Part shown: positions 1 through 11,300 of the stretch, in pieces
Layout: each line of letters starts with the position of its first letter
Position numbering within the stretch: the first letter of the stretch is position 1
Source of the DNA: Przewalskia tangutica
Taxonomy: Eukaryota; Streptophyta; Magnoliopsida; Solanales; Solanaceae
Length of the DNA: 64,000 nucleotides
Direction: 5' to 3'
Assembly: GCA_029844215.1 (NCBI GenBank)
Contig: CM056733.1
Span: 17,109,501-17,173,500, forward strand
Program-made: the position numbers and the translations under genes
The notes under the pieces: generated by a model
Databases searched by the model: none
What the model was told of the DNA's origin: nothing
What the model saw: only the letters and a program-made list of their open reading frames with translations

Positions 1-1303
1 AAAGTCTTATATCTACATAGCAGGAGTGCAAGATACAATTCGATACATGATCATGGCAAAAGTTGGTTTCTCGTTAGGAGTTTTTCCCGTGCGGTACTTG
101 GGTGTCCCTTTGTCCCCAATTTCTGTCTCGGTGGATCAGTTTGCCCCATTCAATAGTGCAATCTCGGGATACATTCAGAAATGGGGACACCACTCACTTT
201 CATATGCAGGAAAACTGGAACTAATCAGATCGGTTATTCAGGGTGTCGAGAGCTTTTGGTTTCGTGCACTCCCTATCCACTCTTCAGTTCTCAACAAGGT
301 ACGCTCAGCTTGCATCCAGTTCTTATGGGGTGGTAAGCCACCGAGAGTCGCCTGGGATGAGATTTGTGTGCCTCAGTCTAAAGGAGGCTTGGGTCTTATG
401 AACATCAAAGTATGGAATCATGCATTACTCTCCCGGACCATCTGGCAAACTCACACTAATGCGGATTCCTTATGGGTTCAATGGATTAATAGCTATTACT
501 TGAGAGGCCAATCTATTTGGGATTATGAGGTACGTTCTAGGGATTCCCCTTTATTCAAGAAACTTTGTGGCATTCGTGACACATTTATAAGCATCTTTGG
601 TAGTCAAGGAAACACAATTGCTGGCTTGGAGAAGTGTTGCACCAATGGAAGATTTGATTCTGGTCTTGTGTATGAGGTCTTGCGCACCCCTCGGGAGCGT
701 AAGCTATGGATGTCTCAAATTTGGAAAGGCTTCATTCCTCCCAAATTCTCATTCACAGTCTGGCTCACTTGTAGGAAGCGTCTTGCTACCAAAGACACTC
801 TCTCCTACCTTAACTTGGAAGATAAGACTTGCGGGTTCTGCAAGCGTGCTAATGAGACACGAGCTCACCTCTTCTTTTCTTTCCCCTACACCCACAAGAT
901 TTGGAAGCATACTAAAGAATGGTTGGGAATTAGAAGAGAAATGACTACAATTGAAAGCGCACTCAAATGGATCAAGAAAGAGCATCGCGGGACAGGCATC
1001 CGATCCAAAGCCATCTTACTTGCCTTTTGCATAGTGGTATATGATATTTGTAGAACAAGAAATGAATTGCTATTTGAGGGAACTAGCTCAACGGCGGATG
1101 AGGTTATTGCAAAAGTTAAAACAACAACTTATAGAGTTCTTTATGATTTAATCTCCTCTTGTAACGTCACCTTTGAGTGAACGCCCCATCCCCCTTCATT
1201 TCTTGCTTTGTGTTACGTTGAGGATTGAGAACCCTCAATGATTGATTGTAGTTCCTGGTTTCCTTTTTAGTAATAACATTTTCATTTACCCGGCTAAAAA
1301 AAA
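1..1303 (+). mobile_element. LINE-a: 3' end of a plant L1-type non-LTR retrotransposon
   Basis: The stretch holds the C-terminal part of a LINE ORF2 (to 1180), a 3' untranslated region of about 115 bases and a short A-run at 1296-1303. The flank after the A-run aligns with family B LTR sequence found elsewhere in the window (for example around 3110-3140), so the LINE was inserted into LTR B-i. The 5' part lies outside the window, so the target duplication cannot be checked. Confidence 0.85.
2..1180 (+). CDS. LINE ORF2 C-terminal part: end of reverse transcriptase plus zf-RVT zinc-binding domain (5' partial)
   Basis: The frame is open from the window edge to a TGA at 1178-1180, about 392 codons. 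It begins with KSYIYIAGV, which matches the stretch shortly after the RT catalytic core in plant L1 ORF2 (the region after ASGL). VRYLGVPLSP and the QKWGHHSLSYAGKLELI stretch are typical of plant LINE and non-LTR RT thumb regions. Residues about 230-300 form the zf-RVT domain (PPKFSFTVWL, CGFCKRANETRAHLFF). The expected fourth zinc ligand after HLFF is replaced: the sequence reads SFPYT where family members usually have a Cys. The protein would reverse-transcribe LINE RNA at the nicked target. No frameshift or stop is visible, so this copy is less decayed than LINE-b. The upstream endonuclease and RT core are not in the window. Confidence 0.85.
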   Translation, partial: KSYIYIAGVQDTIRYMIMAKVGFSLGVFPVRYLGVPLSPISVSVDQFAPFNSAISGYIQKWGHHSLSYAGKLELIRSVIQGVESFWFRALPIHSSVLNKVRSACIQFLWGGKPPRVAWDEICVPQSKGGLGLMNIKVWNHALLSRTIWQTHTNADSLWVQWINSYYLRGQSIWDYEVRSRDSPLFKKLCGIRDTFISIFGSQGNTIAGLEKCCTNGRFDSGLVYEVLRTPRERKLWMSQIWKGFIPPKFSFTVWLTCRKRLATKDTLSYLNLEDKTCGFCKRANETRAHLFFSFPYTHKIWKHTKEWLGIRREMTTIESALKWIKKEHRGTGIRSKAILLAFCIVVYDICRTRNELLFEGTSSTADEVIAKVKTTTYRVLYDLISSCNVTFE

Positions 1304-2584
1304 GGTAGAATCATACTAAGTGTAAGGTCTTTTATTCTACGGAAATTTGGGCAGCACTTCCTTTGTTTCTACGTATTTTTCCACCTTTTTCAAGGCCCGA
1401 AATCAATAACCAAAATGCCACATTTAAGGCTCAACAATTCAGCCAACCAAAGGGGATTACACGCCTTAACAGGACGTGTAAAATTCTGCCCCACAATTAA
1501 TACAAAACAATCCAATATTAACTTATCATTCTCGACTACAAAGTACAACCACATATAATCCTTTCCAATTCCTTTCAATCCATAATGTCATCTTAACATG
1601 TTATATAGTCGCAAACAACTCTAACAACTATAATCCCTTCTTTATATAACATGCGATGACTAAAACTAATAACTAAATTGAATTACAATCTTAAGGCTAA
1701 TCATGCAACTTTCGGATTAGTGGTTCCAATATCCATAACACTTATCAAACTTCATAATATATATCACATGCTCATCTATCAACTACTACAACATGAAATC
1801 TTGAATTATAATAGCAAGCCGGAGATTAATACCTCTTTTAAGCCCAAATAATATCCAAAACCTAAAGTCGATCCATAGCAACTTTAGCTCCTCTTTTCGA
1901 CGTTCCAATACACTCCATGTAACCCTTAGAAGCTTGTGAAGAACTCATCTTCAAGTTTCAACTTCAAAGTTGAAGAACACCTTAGGTTTTCGCCTTGCGA
2001 CTAACGTAAAAACGTCGTTTTTCCGGGATCTTTCTATTGAGATATCCTTACAATACCCCTAGGAACCTTGGGTTAAAGTATTGGGATTATTTAACCACAA
2101 ACGATTTTTTTTCTTGTTCTTCAATGTCAAAGCCGAGAGCTCCTCTCAATGTCCCTAAGTTTTCTCAATTTTTTAAGTTTTCTCAATTTTTTTTCTAAGT
2201 GTTATAACTTGTCTTGCTACTAGTGTGACTATATAACAAAATGAAGGGTCAAGATTAAAACACTTGGTGGGTTTGGATGAAGGAGATTAAAATATCTCAA
2301 GTCAAGTGACTATTTGACTTAGTCAATAATGTCAAGCTTGGGCTTGCAAGACTTGATCATCTAGGCTTTGGTCAATTGACCATTCAATCCTTGGTCTATT
2401 TCGTCCAAGACCATCCAAGGGGGGGGGGGGGGGGGGGTCACACGTGTCACCCTCCCATTCGTCGTAATATTTCTCTTCCCGACGTTTCCATAATTCCGAT
2501 AAATTTTTACAAGTCTCAAATTTTAGCGTCATGATTTCTTACGTATGTTCTTATATATATGTCCTGAAATTTCGGGGTGTAACA
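1304..2584 (-). mobile_element. LTR B-i: U3-side part of a family B LTR
   Basis: The right edge reads CGGGGTGTAACA, the complement of the family B LTR start TGTTACACCCCG. The sequence matches other B LTRs, including the GGGCAGCACTTCC box at 1348-1361. A TATA-like element (complement of CTATATAAC) lies at 2229-2237 and a G-box CACGTG at 2441-2446, next to a run of 19 G at 2419-2437. From 2585 the sequence jumps to the middle of another B LTR, so B-i was inserted there. GAATT at 2585-2589 is the candidate target duplication. The other end and any internal region lie outside the window beyond LINE-a. Confidence 0.65.
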
Positions 2585-4529
2585 GAATTACCTATACTCT
2601 TCAAATCAAGTAACCTATACTTTTCAAATCCATTAAAAGGAACTTTCCTTTTAGAAATCCAAAGTACTATGTATAGAGTACATCACTAAGTACTATCAAG
2701 GAATAGATAGACAACTTCCATTTTGGAAACCCCAAAGTACTATCTATGGAATATATGTTACAACTTCCATTTTAGAAAACTCAAAGTACTATCAATAGAG
2801 TATATCACTAAGGATTAGGTTCCAATAGAACTCTATAGAGATAAAGTCATGTATCGTTTAGGATTAGGATCCACTAACTTTATAAAACAAAATCAAGTAT
2901 CAATAAGGATTAGAATCCACTCACTTTATAAAACCAAATCAAGTATCAATAAGGATAAGAATCCACTCACTTTATAAAACTAAATCATGCCAAAAGAAGA
3001 AGGGATAGTTCACATACCTTTTCCGCTTATTCCAACTTGATAACTAGTATACGTCTCTATGTAGTACTGCAACCTATAAATACAATAGCACTTCTATCAA
3101 CTTCATGCTTTCTAAGGTAGATTAATACTAAGTATAGGTTCTCTTTTTCTATGAAAATTTGGGCAGCACTTCCCCCGTTTATACGTACTTTTCTACCTTT
3201 TCCAAGGCCCAATTTCATCAACAAACAAGCCACAATTAAGGGAACAACCAAAGAGCAACCAAAGGGGATTACACGCCTACCTACGTGTAAAATTCAGCCC
3301 CTTAATCCATATAAAAACAGCCCACAAAAACAGTCCGCAATCCAACAACAACAAGGGTAAAATGTGAAGCCTTTCAACACATTTCTACACACTTATTCCT
3401 TTAGGACTTACATTAGCTTTTACCACATTTAAACATGCATAACGACAACTGAATTTCCAGCATTTAAATACCTCAAAACAGCCCCTAAAACTGCATAACA
3501 ATATCCAACAGTTTTGTACAAGTCTCGGCCAAACAACTACAATTCAAAGCCCTTTTTCATAACTCTTTATAATCCAATTTGTTACAACACTTAATATAAT
3601 CCATTACAACTTGTTATAACAATATTTCCTTCAATTAATGACATGCAATAGGTAAAGATAACAACAATAATAACCAATGAAAATCCAAAGGGACAAGCTG
3701 CCCATTCTCGGCTCAAAGACTAAAAAGGGTCCAAACACTTATTATTCTTCATTATTTTTAGCACAATCTCATCTATACACTATAACAACATGTAATATCC
3801 AATTACTTCAAGAGGAAGAAGAATTTTTACCTTTAAAAATAGCACAAAAATCGTCCAAACAGTCCGCAAGATATTGGCCCGCAGTTTTCGTTTCACTCCA
3901 CTTCTTCAAGTTTCAATCACACATATGTATCCACTACAAACTTATAACCAACATACCTTCACGTTTCACTTCCACAAAGTTGAAGAACAAGCCTAGGGTT
4001 TCAATAGCAACTCACGACCAAATGGATTTTTGGAGGATCTTGGAGAGTTAACTTGGTTTAAGACATGATTAAGGTTCTTAATCTTGGATAATAATCATTT
4101 CTTGTTCTTGGAATTTTCGAAATTTAGAGCTAAGGGAGAGAGAAGAGAAAAGTTTGGAAGATGAAAATGTGAAAAAATGGCTAAGTCTTTCATCTCTTTC
4201 TCTATATAGATATTTTTCCCCTTTCAAGACAAGTGGACAAGTTGATGAGGGACACATGTCACCATCTCATTGGTCAAAATTTCTTTTTTAATAAATATCT
4301 AGATATTTGTCCAAAATATCTTAAAATCGAAGGGCCCCGCAAAATTGTGATATTTTCGACGAGACCTATATTATTAATTTCGATACTTCACAATCCAATA
4401 CTAATCCCATAAATCAAATTAGAAGAATTAAACTCCAATTTAATAATTTTCCCGTCGTCACATTTTTCCGAAATCTTTATTCCTTAAGTACGTTCTCGCA
4501 TCATTTCCTTGGAAATACGGGGTGTAACA
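2585..4529 (-). repeat. 3' LTR of B-ii (truncated by the B-i insertion)
   Basis: It ends at 4529 with ACGGGGTGTAACA, followed by a C/T-rich polypurine tract complement (CCTTCCCCCTTA). It carries the leader box GGGCAGCACTTCC (from 3161), a TCACATACCTT splice-donor-like complement (3010-3020) and a TATA-like CTATATAG at 4202-4209. Open stretches such as 3677-4051 recur in each B LTR but show no known domain; I treat them as chance. Confidence 0.75.
4202..4209 (-). promoter_or_regulatory. TATA-like box of family B LTR
   Basis: CTATATAG lies in an otherwise T/C-rich context and recurs at the same LTR position at 14798-14805 and 16077-16084. A G-box-like ACACATGT lies just upstream on the minus strand (around 4255). 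Transcription would run leftwards. Confidence 0.45.
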
Positions 4530-5309
4530 TCCTTCCCCCTTAGAAACATTCGTCCTCGAATGTTCATCCAAGGTCTCAAGTTATACAAACTTCGGCATAG
4601 TCTCCTTTAACCATACCTATCAACCAATACTCGTTAGTGTCAACACCGTGGTCCTGCATGTCGGCACCACGGTTCCGGAATTCCTGCAACTCTCTGAAGT
4701 TTCAGCACCGCGGTCCTGTCCTTTGGCACCGCGGTGCTGTGCCTGAATTTCACAGCACACATTTTTTTCCACTTAATCTCTTCTTCGTCTACAAGTTCCA
4801 ACCATACTCAGCAAACCAAAGATTCCTCACCTGGCCACCATATAACACATAGTCTCATTCTACTTCAGGATAGTTCTTAACACATTGTACTTCCTTTGTA
4901 ATCAAAGTCACATTCCTAAGGTCCTATTACATTTCTTTAAAATCGATAATACAATTTCCAATCGGCTCAACAATCATCAACGACAATCACAAGTGGTTTA
5001 TAACCAAACCAAGGAATCACACCCAACTATACAATAATTCTACCAACCTGTATACAAAGCCCAAATATTCCTTTCTGGGAAGCTATCGCTTCATTTTGGA
5101 ACATAGCTGCAACCACAATAATACGTTAGGGAGAGACTACCCTAACGACACAGCTCTATCGCACGACCTTAGAGTAAGAAGAACAGTAACCAATCCTAAA
5201 TGTCCTGTAGCCTCCTGTTTATAGGTGTGGTGCACAACACACCGATAACCAATACTCTACTAGACACGGTCTATAGACATTCCGAGGACTAACTGCTCTG
5301 ATAACACTT
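4530..5309 (-). other. Internal region of B-ii (no genes)
   Basis: The region begins with the polypurine tract and the AACATTCG/CGAATGTT palindrome (4545-4564) and ends with the primer site. It holds a GC-rich island (4634-4755) with repeated CACCGCGGT and CACCACGGT palindromes. No gag, PR, RT or IN motif is visible in any frame. Confidence 0.6.
5295..5306 (-). promoter_or_regulatory. Primer binding site, tRNA-iMet type (B-ii)
   Basis: On the minus strand this reads TGTTATCAGAGC, one mismatch from TGGTATCAGAGC, the complement of the initiator Met tRNA 3' end. It sits three bases from the LTR edge at 5310, which reads TATCACG where TGTCACG is expected. Confidence 0.75.
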
Positions 5310-5926
5310 TATCACGTCCCGAACCCCGGGCCCGCGACTGGTGCCCTACCTGGGCACCCTTCTACCCCTACATCACATGTAACCCGCGAAAGCTAAACAA
5401 AACTCATCATCATTTTTTTCTTTAAACAAAGGCAATGAAATAGGCAAAGCCGACAAGGTCGTCATTATATATATAAAACAACCCAGAAGGCTACAACCTG
5501 TTGTACCACTTGAGTCCAGCCCACATATGAATACAGACCTCTAAGAGTTTGGACAGTAACCTATGACGGGACAAGACCCCACTGTACCCCTGAATATACA
5601 CAAGTCTACTACCAAAGACCTGTACCAAGATGACAAGTTCCGAAACAAGGGAGCCATCTCAACAAGCTGGGCAAGGATCCTAAGCTCACGGATCCACAAA
5701 CTGTGTACCTATACATGCGGGCATGAAAGCAGCCCCCCAAAGGGGGTTAGTACAACGAGGTACCAAGTATGTAAACATGAAGTACAGTAAACAAGATCAT
5801 AGCTGTACAAAAGAATGACAGGGCCAAGTATGAAAACTCAAATACCAGATCCTACCGTGCCATATAAAAATAAGAGCCAACTGTACCTTGTATCACTGTA
5901 CCACTGTATCACTGTACCACTGTATC

Positions 5927-6384
5927 TGTTATACCCCGTAGTTTCAGGGTATGTATACGAGGACGTACGTACGAGAATACGACATTGAATTTGGAATGGA
6001 AGAAAGAGGTAATTTTTCCACGGAAAAGTTTCCGGTTTTTGTGAAGGAAAAAGGTTCGTTAATGGGAATTGGATTCCCAGATTTGGTATTCGGACTTCTT
6101 GGAATATTAGAGAATTATGGAATTTTATTTTTTCGGAAATGGTCACGTGGGGCCACGGAGAAAATTCTGTTTTGTGGGGCCCCATTTTTTTTCAATATTT
6201 TGGCCATTGTGGATATTTTCTAAGACGAAATATTTTGGGCGAGTAGGAGGCGACACGTGTCACCCCAGTTGGCTTGGACGAATTCCACTTTGTACACAAC
6301 ACCCGTTTAGAGTCGTTTTTCGACGAAACGTTTTACACAACTCGCGTAGGATAAATTCCGGCTATGTCATTTCTAATTTTTGCG
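5927..6384 (+). repeat. Truncated 5' LTR of A-i
   Basis: It starts TGTTATACCCCG and is nearly identical to 8327 onwards until TTTTTGCG at 6384. It contains a G-box (6254-6259) and the GGGCC boxes (about 6145-6185). The TATA region lies beyond the deletion point. Confidence 0.85.
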
Positions 6385-6960
6385 TTCAGGATCATGTGCA
6401 GCGGGCTGAGAGATGTAGAGATCAACAGAGTAATCGAGATCAGCAGAAGAGGGCCCGATTGGCAGGATCATTTGGTAACTCTCGAGGCGAACCGCCTCAG
6501 CAGCAGATTAGACATGCGCCTCGCCCGATCAGAGTGCCCCTCGCGGGGTTCCATTTTCCTCGGTGTTCACAGCGGCAAGCGTCATCCCGGAAGTCCGTCT
6601 TTTTATTGGTGCTTGTTTTTATTGCGGCGTCGAGCCATATGGCGAGGAATGTTCTATGAGGAAGGATGCAGTAGGAAGACTCGGCCTACTAGACCGGTTG
6701 TGGAATCGATGGTTCGGAGAAGAGGGTGTTAGCGGGAGGCCACCCCGCTTCGGTGTGGCGTTGTGGTCGATGTCATCGTGGGAGTGTCGTGCCTGCGTCG
6801 ACTTGTTATGTTTGCGGCCGGCGGGGCCATTTGCGAGAAATTGTCGACGAGTTGGCGGGGATGTAGGGACTCGACCTCGGGATCGATGGATAGTTCATCA
6901 CCTTTCCCAGCTATGCGCCCAGCAGGGCGGGATTGACTAGACGACCTAGGGAAAGTGCCG
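6385..6960 (+). pseudogene. Gag remnant of A-i (Ty3/gypsy), with zinc-knuckle traces
   Basis: The frame around 6390-6560 reads RDQQSNRDQQKRARLAGSFG and then PPQQQIRHAPRP, which matches the middle of gag in A-iii (QDQQKRARTAGSFG, QQQIRYAPRD). These are low-complexity, basic gag regions of Tekay/Del-type elements. A first Cys-rich stretch (CFYCGVEPYGEECSMRK, about 6585-6650) and a second near 6804-6845 (CYVCGRRGHLRE, then a Cys after a one-base shift) look like CCHC zinc knuckles that bind packaged RNA. The N-terminal part is deleted and fused to LTR sequence, giving a chance 180-codon open frame at 6117-6659. Not functional. Confidence 0.7.
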
Positions 6961-7084
6961 TGAAGATACAAGTATATCCTTAACCCTTTAGAGATTTATA
7001 TGTATAGTAAGATGCGAATATCTTAAAGTATTGTTTTCGGTTAACATGGTGTTAGTGTGATTAGAATTATTTTTTTAATTAACC

Positions 7085-7500
7085 TGGTAAGATTGGGGGA
7101 TAGAGAGAGTGGGAGCCTTAGAATATTATACGTAGAGACCTTAGAAGCGAGGCCATCTTTGGTAAAAGAATTATTTCGTGTTTGACCCTTATCTAGGTGC
7201 ATAGTATACGTGAGATATTTTTGTGGGATGAATCCTTGAGTGTTGGGAAACAAAAGAGGACGGTTGAGCTTAGAAGACCGCTAGGTTTTCGTAACGTGAT
7301 TGGTGAGAATGTTCTGGATCGGGGAGCTAGTGTTTGGCGCGTTGCCGGGTCGGGTTGAGGCCATGTTGCGGGTTGACCCACGCCCTGTTTGGTGATGGGG
7401 TCAGTTTGTGGTGGTCCCGCTTTGTGTCAAGATCACGAGGGTGTTAGGCCCAGGTTTAGTTAACCATTGTGCGAGTTCGTGGATGCGTTCGATCGATGAG
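7085..7500 (+). other. Non-coding internal module shared by families A and B
   Basis: The stretch between the gag and integrase remnants recurs in A-ii (about 25640-26040), in A-iii (complement, about 57040-57430) and, more diverged, in B-iv (complement, about 36590-36880). It includes the GGGTTGACCC and GTTAGGCCCA boxes. No long open frame is conserved among copies. Confidence 0.55.
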
Positions 7501-7539
7501 TCGGGCGATGAGGTCAGCCCGCCTTATCTTTTAGTCAAC

Positions 7540-7990
7540 CGTGTACTCGGTCGTAAGTTGCGAGATGATTATTTCAAGAAGGTTGTAAGGCTGCACGGGG
7601 TGCCTACCTTCACCTTATGGTGGCGGGGAGTCAAGTTACGGCTGTTTCTTTTCTGGAAGAGTTACCAGTCAAGGTTAGGAACTCAGGTGAATCTCAGTGT
7701 CGCATTCACCCTCGGGCAAGTGGTTGGATTTCGGGAGTAGCTGCAAGGACTCTTCACCTCTTGTTGAGTATATATTATAGCTACCATTTCAGTATTCGGG
7801 TGTCACCGTTTGGAGCCTTCTTATAAGCACTAGTGTAAGATTGCCGATCGATTGATTCGATGTAAGCAATGTACAGACAGTTGGTTCGTACTTGTTCAGC
7901 AGGGCGTGGATAGGGTGGAGCTTATCCATAAGAGGTTATTGGCAGCTCAGAGTCGGTGGGAAGCAGTACCAGAAACATGGTAAGTGATAA
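7540..7990 (+). pseudogene. Integrase remnant of A-i (core and C-terminal pieces)
   Basis: The reading YFKKVVRLHGVPTF followed by FWKSYQSRLGTQVNLS matches the DDE core of chromovirus integrases (IVRLHGVP, then FWKSLQ.GLGT). Around 7880-7960 the bases match the later part of the C-i integrase that encodes DKVKLIRERLL. The catalytic Asp after the HGVP block is not readable, and PR, RT, RNase H and the chromodomain are absent. This is a degenerate internal fragment left by deletion, as in A-ii and A-iii. Confidence 0.6.
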
Positions 7991-8291
7991 GGAAGAGTTC
8001 GAGTGTACGAGAAGGGTACGACGAGTAAGGCAAAGTGACAAAAGTAGTATGGGAAGAAGCGGGCATATATTACAGGCATAGGTGTGATCATTTCGTTTGT
8101 AAAGAGTAGGTGCGAAGGGAGTATCTTTTTAGACCTCTAGTAGGAGCTTTCGTGATAGAGGTGATTTCCTCGTGGACTTGGAGATAAGTATGTGCGCTAG
8201 TTGTGTTGTGGTCAGGTGTGGCATGGATGTTTCCGTAAGTATAGCAGTAAGAACTATACTGGCGCCTGTTCGTTTTTGGAGACCTAGAAGG

Positions 8292-8326
8292 AACATTCGG
8301 GACGAATGTTTCTAAGGAGGGGAGAA
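8292..8326 (+). promoter_or_regulatory. Palindrome and polypurine tract before the 3' LTR of A-i
   Basis: AACATTCG (8292-8299) and CGAATGTT (8303-8310) form an inverted repeat, followed by the purine run AAGGAGGGGAGAA abutting the LTR at 8327. The polypurine tract primes plus-strand DNA synthesis in LTR elements. The palindrome is conserved in all families here. Confidence 0.65.
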
Positions 8327-11300
8327 TGTTATACCCCGTAGTTTCAGGGTATGTATACGAGGACGTACGTACGAGAATACGACATTGAATTTGGAATGGA
8401 AGAAAGAGGTAATTTTTCCACGGAAAAGTTTCCGGTTTTTGTGAAGGAAAAAGGTTCGTTAATGGGAATTAGATTCCCAGATTTGGTATTCGGACTTCTT
8501 GGAATATTAGAGAATTATGGAATTTTATTTTTTCGGAAATGGTCACGTGGGGCCCACGGGAGAAAATTTACGGTTTTGTGGGGCCCACTTTGTTTTCAAG
8601 ATTTTGGCCATTGTGGATATTTTCGGAAGACGAAATATTTTGGACGAGTAGGAGGGTGACACGTGTGACCCCACTAGTTGGCTTGGGCGAATTCACTTTG
8701 TACACTGACCGCTTTAGAGTCGTTTTTCGAAGCGTTTTACACAACTTCGCGTAGGATAAATTCCGGCTATGTCATTTCTAATTTTTGCGGATTTTTCCGA
8801 GAGACGCCTTGCGTTGGACCAACGAGAGGGCGACACTTGTCACCCTCTCATTGGTGGATGTCACACGACAATAGGGCCGATTGGGTTGGCTTGTTTTGTC
8901 TTGGAGTTGGTAGGATATTTTGTGTGCAAGTTGGCCAAGGACACTTGCCTAAATCCTCACCCTACACTTGCCTTGCACTTGGCATAATCTTGGCCATTGG
9001 TTGGCCATCCCTTGACCTATAAATACCCCCCCTTGTTGAAGAGTTATTTCATCCTAAATTGAGCAATCTATCTAAGTCTCAAATCCCTCCCTCTCCCTCT
9101 TATTGTTTTCGTCCAAACACACCCCCTTTTGAGAAGCCCTGGCCAGAGCAAACCCCCTCTAAAGCTAGCCTAGCCAAACACTACCCCCTCTCTTGGTAGA
9201 AAAGTTGCCTTCTAGTATTGTTATAATGCCCAATTACCTAGCCCAAATCCTTAGTCCTTAGTAGAAGTTGTGAAGAACTTCTAAGGTTTTCTTAGCTCTG
9301 GGAGCGCACAACTTAGGAGCTAAACCATGCTCAGGCGCGACTTTTATCTAGGATATTATTGGGCTTACGAGGTAAATAACCTTATCCTCCTTTTGTAATT
9401 AGAGTATATATCTTTGTAGAAGTATAGGAATAAGTATTAAATACTTAGAAGGATATTGCAGAATAAATTAAGCTGTTATCACGATGAAGGGTTTAAAAGA
9501 TGAATAATAGAATTTGTTTTCACGATGGACTTGAGTAGTTCACAGGGTAGGAAGTCTTTGCCCAAATGTCCATAGAATAACGAACCCTGCGCTTAGAGCT
9601 TTATGCGATCTGATGCGGGCGTTGATAGGCGTGTTGGTATTATGAGTCGATACTCTGCGCGCGACATATTCAACTTGGCAGGAGGTTTTCGCCGAGAAGG
9701 TATGTGATTCTTCCTAAAGCATGATATTTTATTATATATATGTAGTACGGTAGACGTACATGTGTTAACTGAATAATACTTACGGCAATGCCTCACGGCT
9801 TAAGCCTGAATAATAAAGAACTGAAAACATTTCAAAAGAATACTGAATCATTTTTAACAGAAGAGTAACACTTGGTTTTAAAAGCTTAAGAGTTATACTA
9901 GCTTTATGGGAAGTTAGGTATAACGGCTTAAGAGTGATAAAAAGAACGATTTATTGATTTAAGGAAATAAGAGACTTGACTTATTATACTAATATGAATT
10001 TTGTTAAAAAGTGTGAAACCTCATTAGTGAGTAAATAGTATTTTTGGTTTTCAAAAGGAATGATGTTTTACCAATCAGAATAAATGTCGAACAAACCACA
10101 GCAGCGCTAATAAAGGGAATTATTTTGACTACTTAGGTATTATTAAAACCAGTAGAAACTTCCATCTGCAAAGGAGCTAAGATGAGATAAAATGATATTA
10201 CATTTACTAGATCATGCATTCTTTGTAATAAGATTGTTACGAATAATAATAACCTACTCACACTTAGGGTATATGTTTCTCAAATTGTTTTAAAGGATTA
10301 AAACTATGAACTACGAAACCTTTCGAAAATGAGAAACTTGAGTAATTGAAACTAGGCAAACTTGAAACGTTAGGAAAAGAATGTTGTTACTTGATTTTAC
10401 AAAGAAAAGTGTTTTTGACTTACTTCAAAAGAAAATTACTCTATTTTTATACTACGGGTATCGTATGACTTTTGTGAAAGAAACGGATCTTTTAAAAAGA
10501 GTAATACATGAAGTACTTTGGGGCTAAAAACCCGAACTTGTTGTCATAATGTAGAAAGTACCTTGTGTGAATAACTTGATTGTATTGATTTGTGATAGTC
10601 TTGTAATACTTTCTTGTTGACTTGATAAGTAAGCATGTTAGGATGCTACGTGAGTTAGTGTCTTGTGATGTTTGTGTAAAAGGGGTTTCCCTTGTTGTGC
10701 TTATGTTGTTTAGCAATAAGCGGTTATGTTGATATCATATCACTCATAACTCCGGGGGTTAAGCTGCCCTCCGATGCGGGGTAGACTCAGGCGGGTCTAG
10801 TGACCTATGATTCGAGAATACCTTATGCAGGTCTGTATGGCCTATGCGGAGCTACGAGAGTTCGTGTTAGTATGCGGCCCTTGTGGTCATGCGGTCTTTG
10901 TGGCCATGCGGACGACGAGTCCAGGACGCTGCCGGGGAGTAGCTACCCTCGATGCGGGGAATACCTCATGCGGGCCATTGGAGTGGCCCATGCGGAGCTA
11001 CGGAAAGTTCCAGGGCTAGACGCGCACATTAGATACTGCGGGCGAGTGGCGGCTTTGATCATGTGTGATGCAGACAGATCTCATGATACGATTTACGACC
11101 TTGTTATGCTGGGGTTTTTAGTAGTCGGCTATGCCCTCGTACTTACCCCGTACGGTTTTATGATGACTTTGAGGGCGTGAGTCCCTGACTTGACATGACT
11201 GTTTATTTCTTGTGAACTATAGTTTTGGTTATCATACATGTCTCCTGCTTTATATAGACTACTATGATTTCATTTACAGTATTTTTCAGTTTCACATACT

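Noticed and set aside
3677..4051. 124-codon open frame in B-ii 3' LTR, similar at 14447-14647
   Set aside because: Both are LTR copies of the same sequence on the strand opposite to element transcription; the frame is shortened in the second copy.
10800..11180. 126-codon open frame rich in Gly/Arg/Cys in LTR A-i
   Set aside because: The DNA is conserved as LTR sequence in all A and C copies but the frame is not kept in them; no domain seen.
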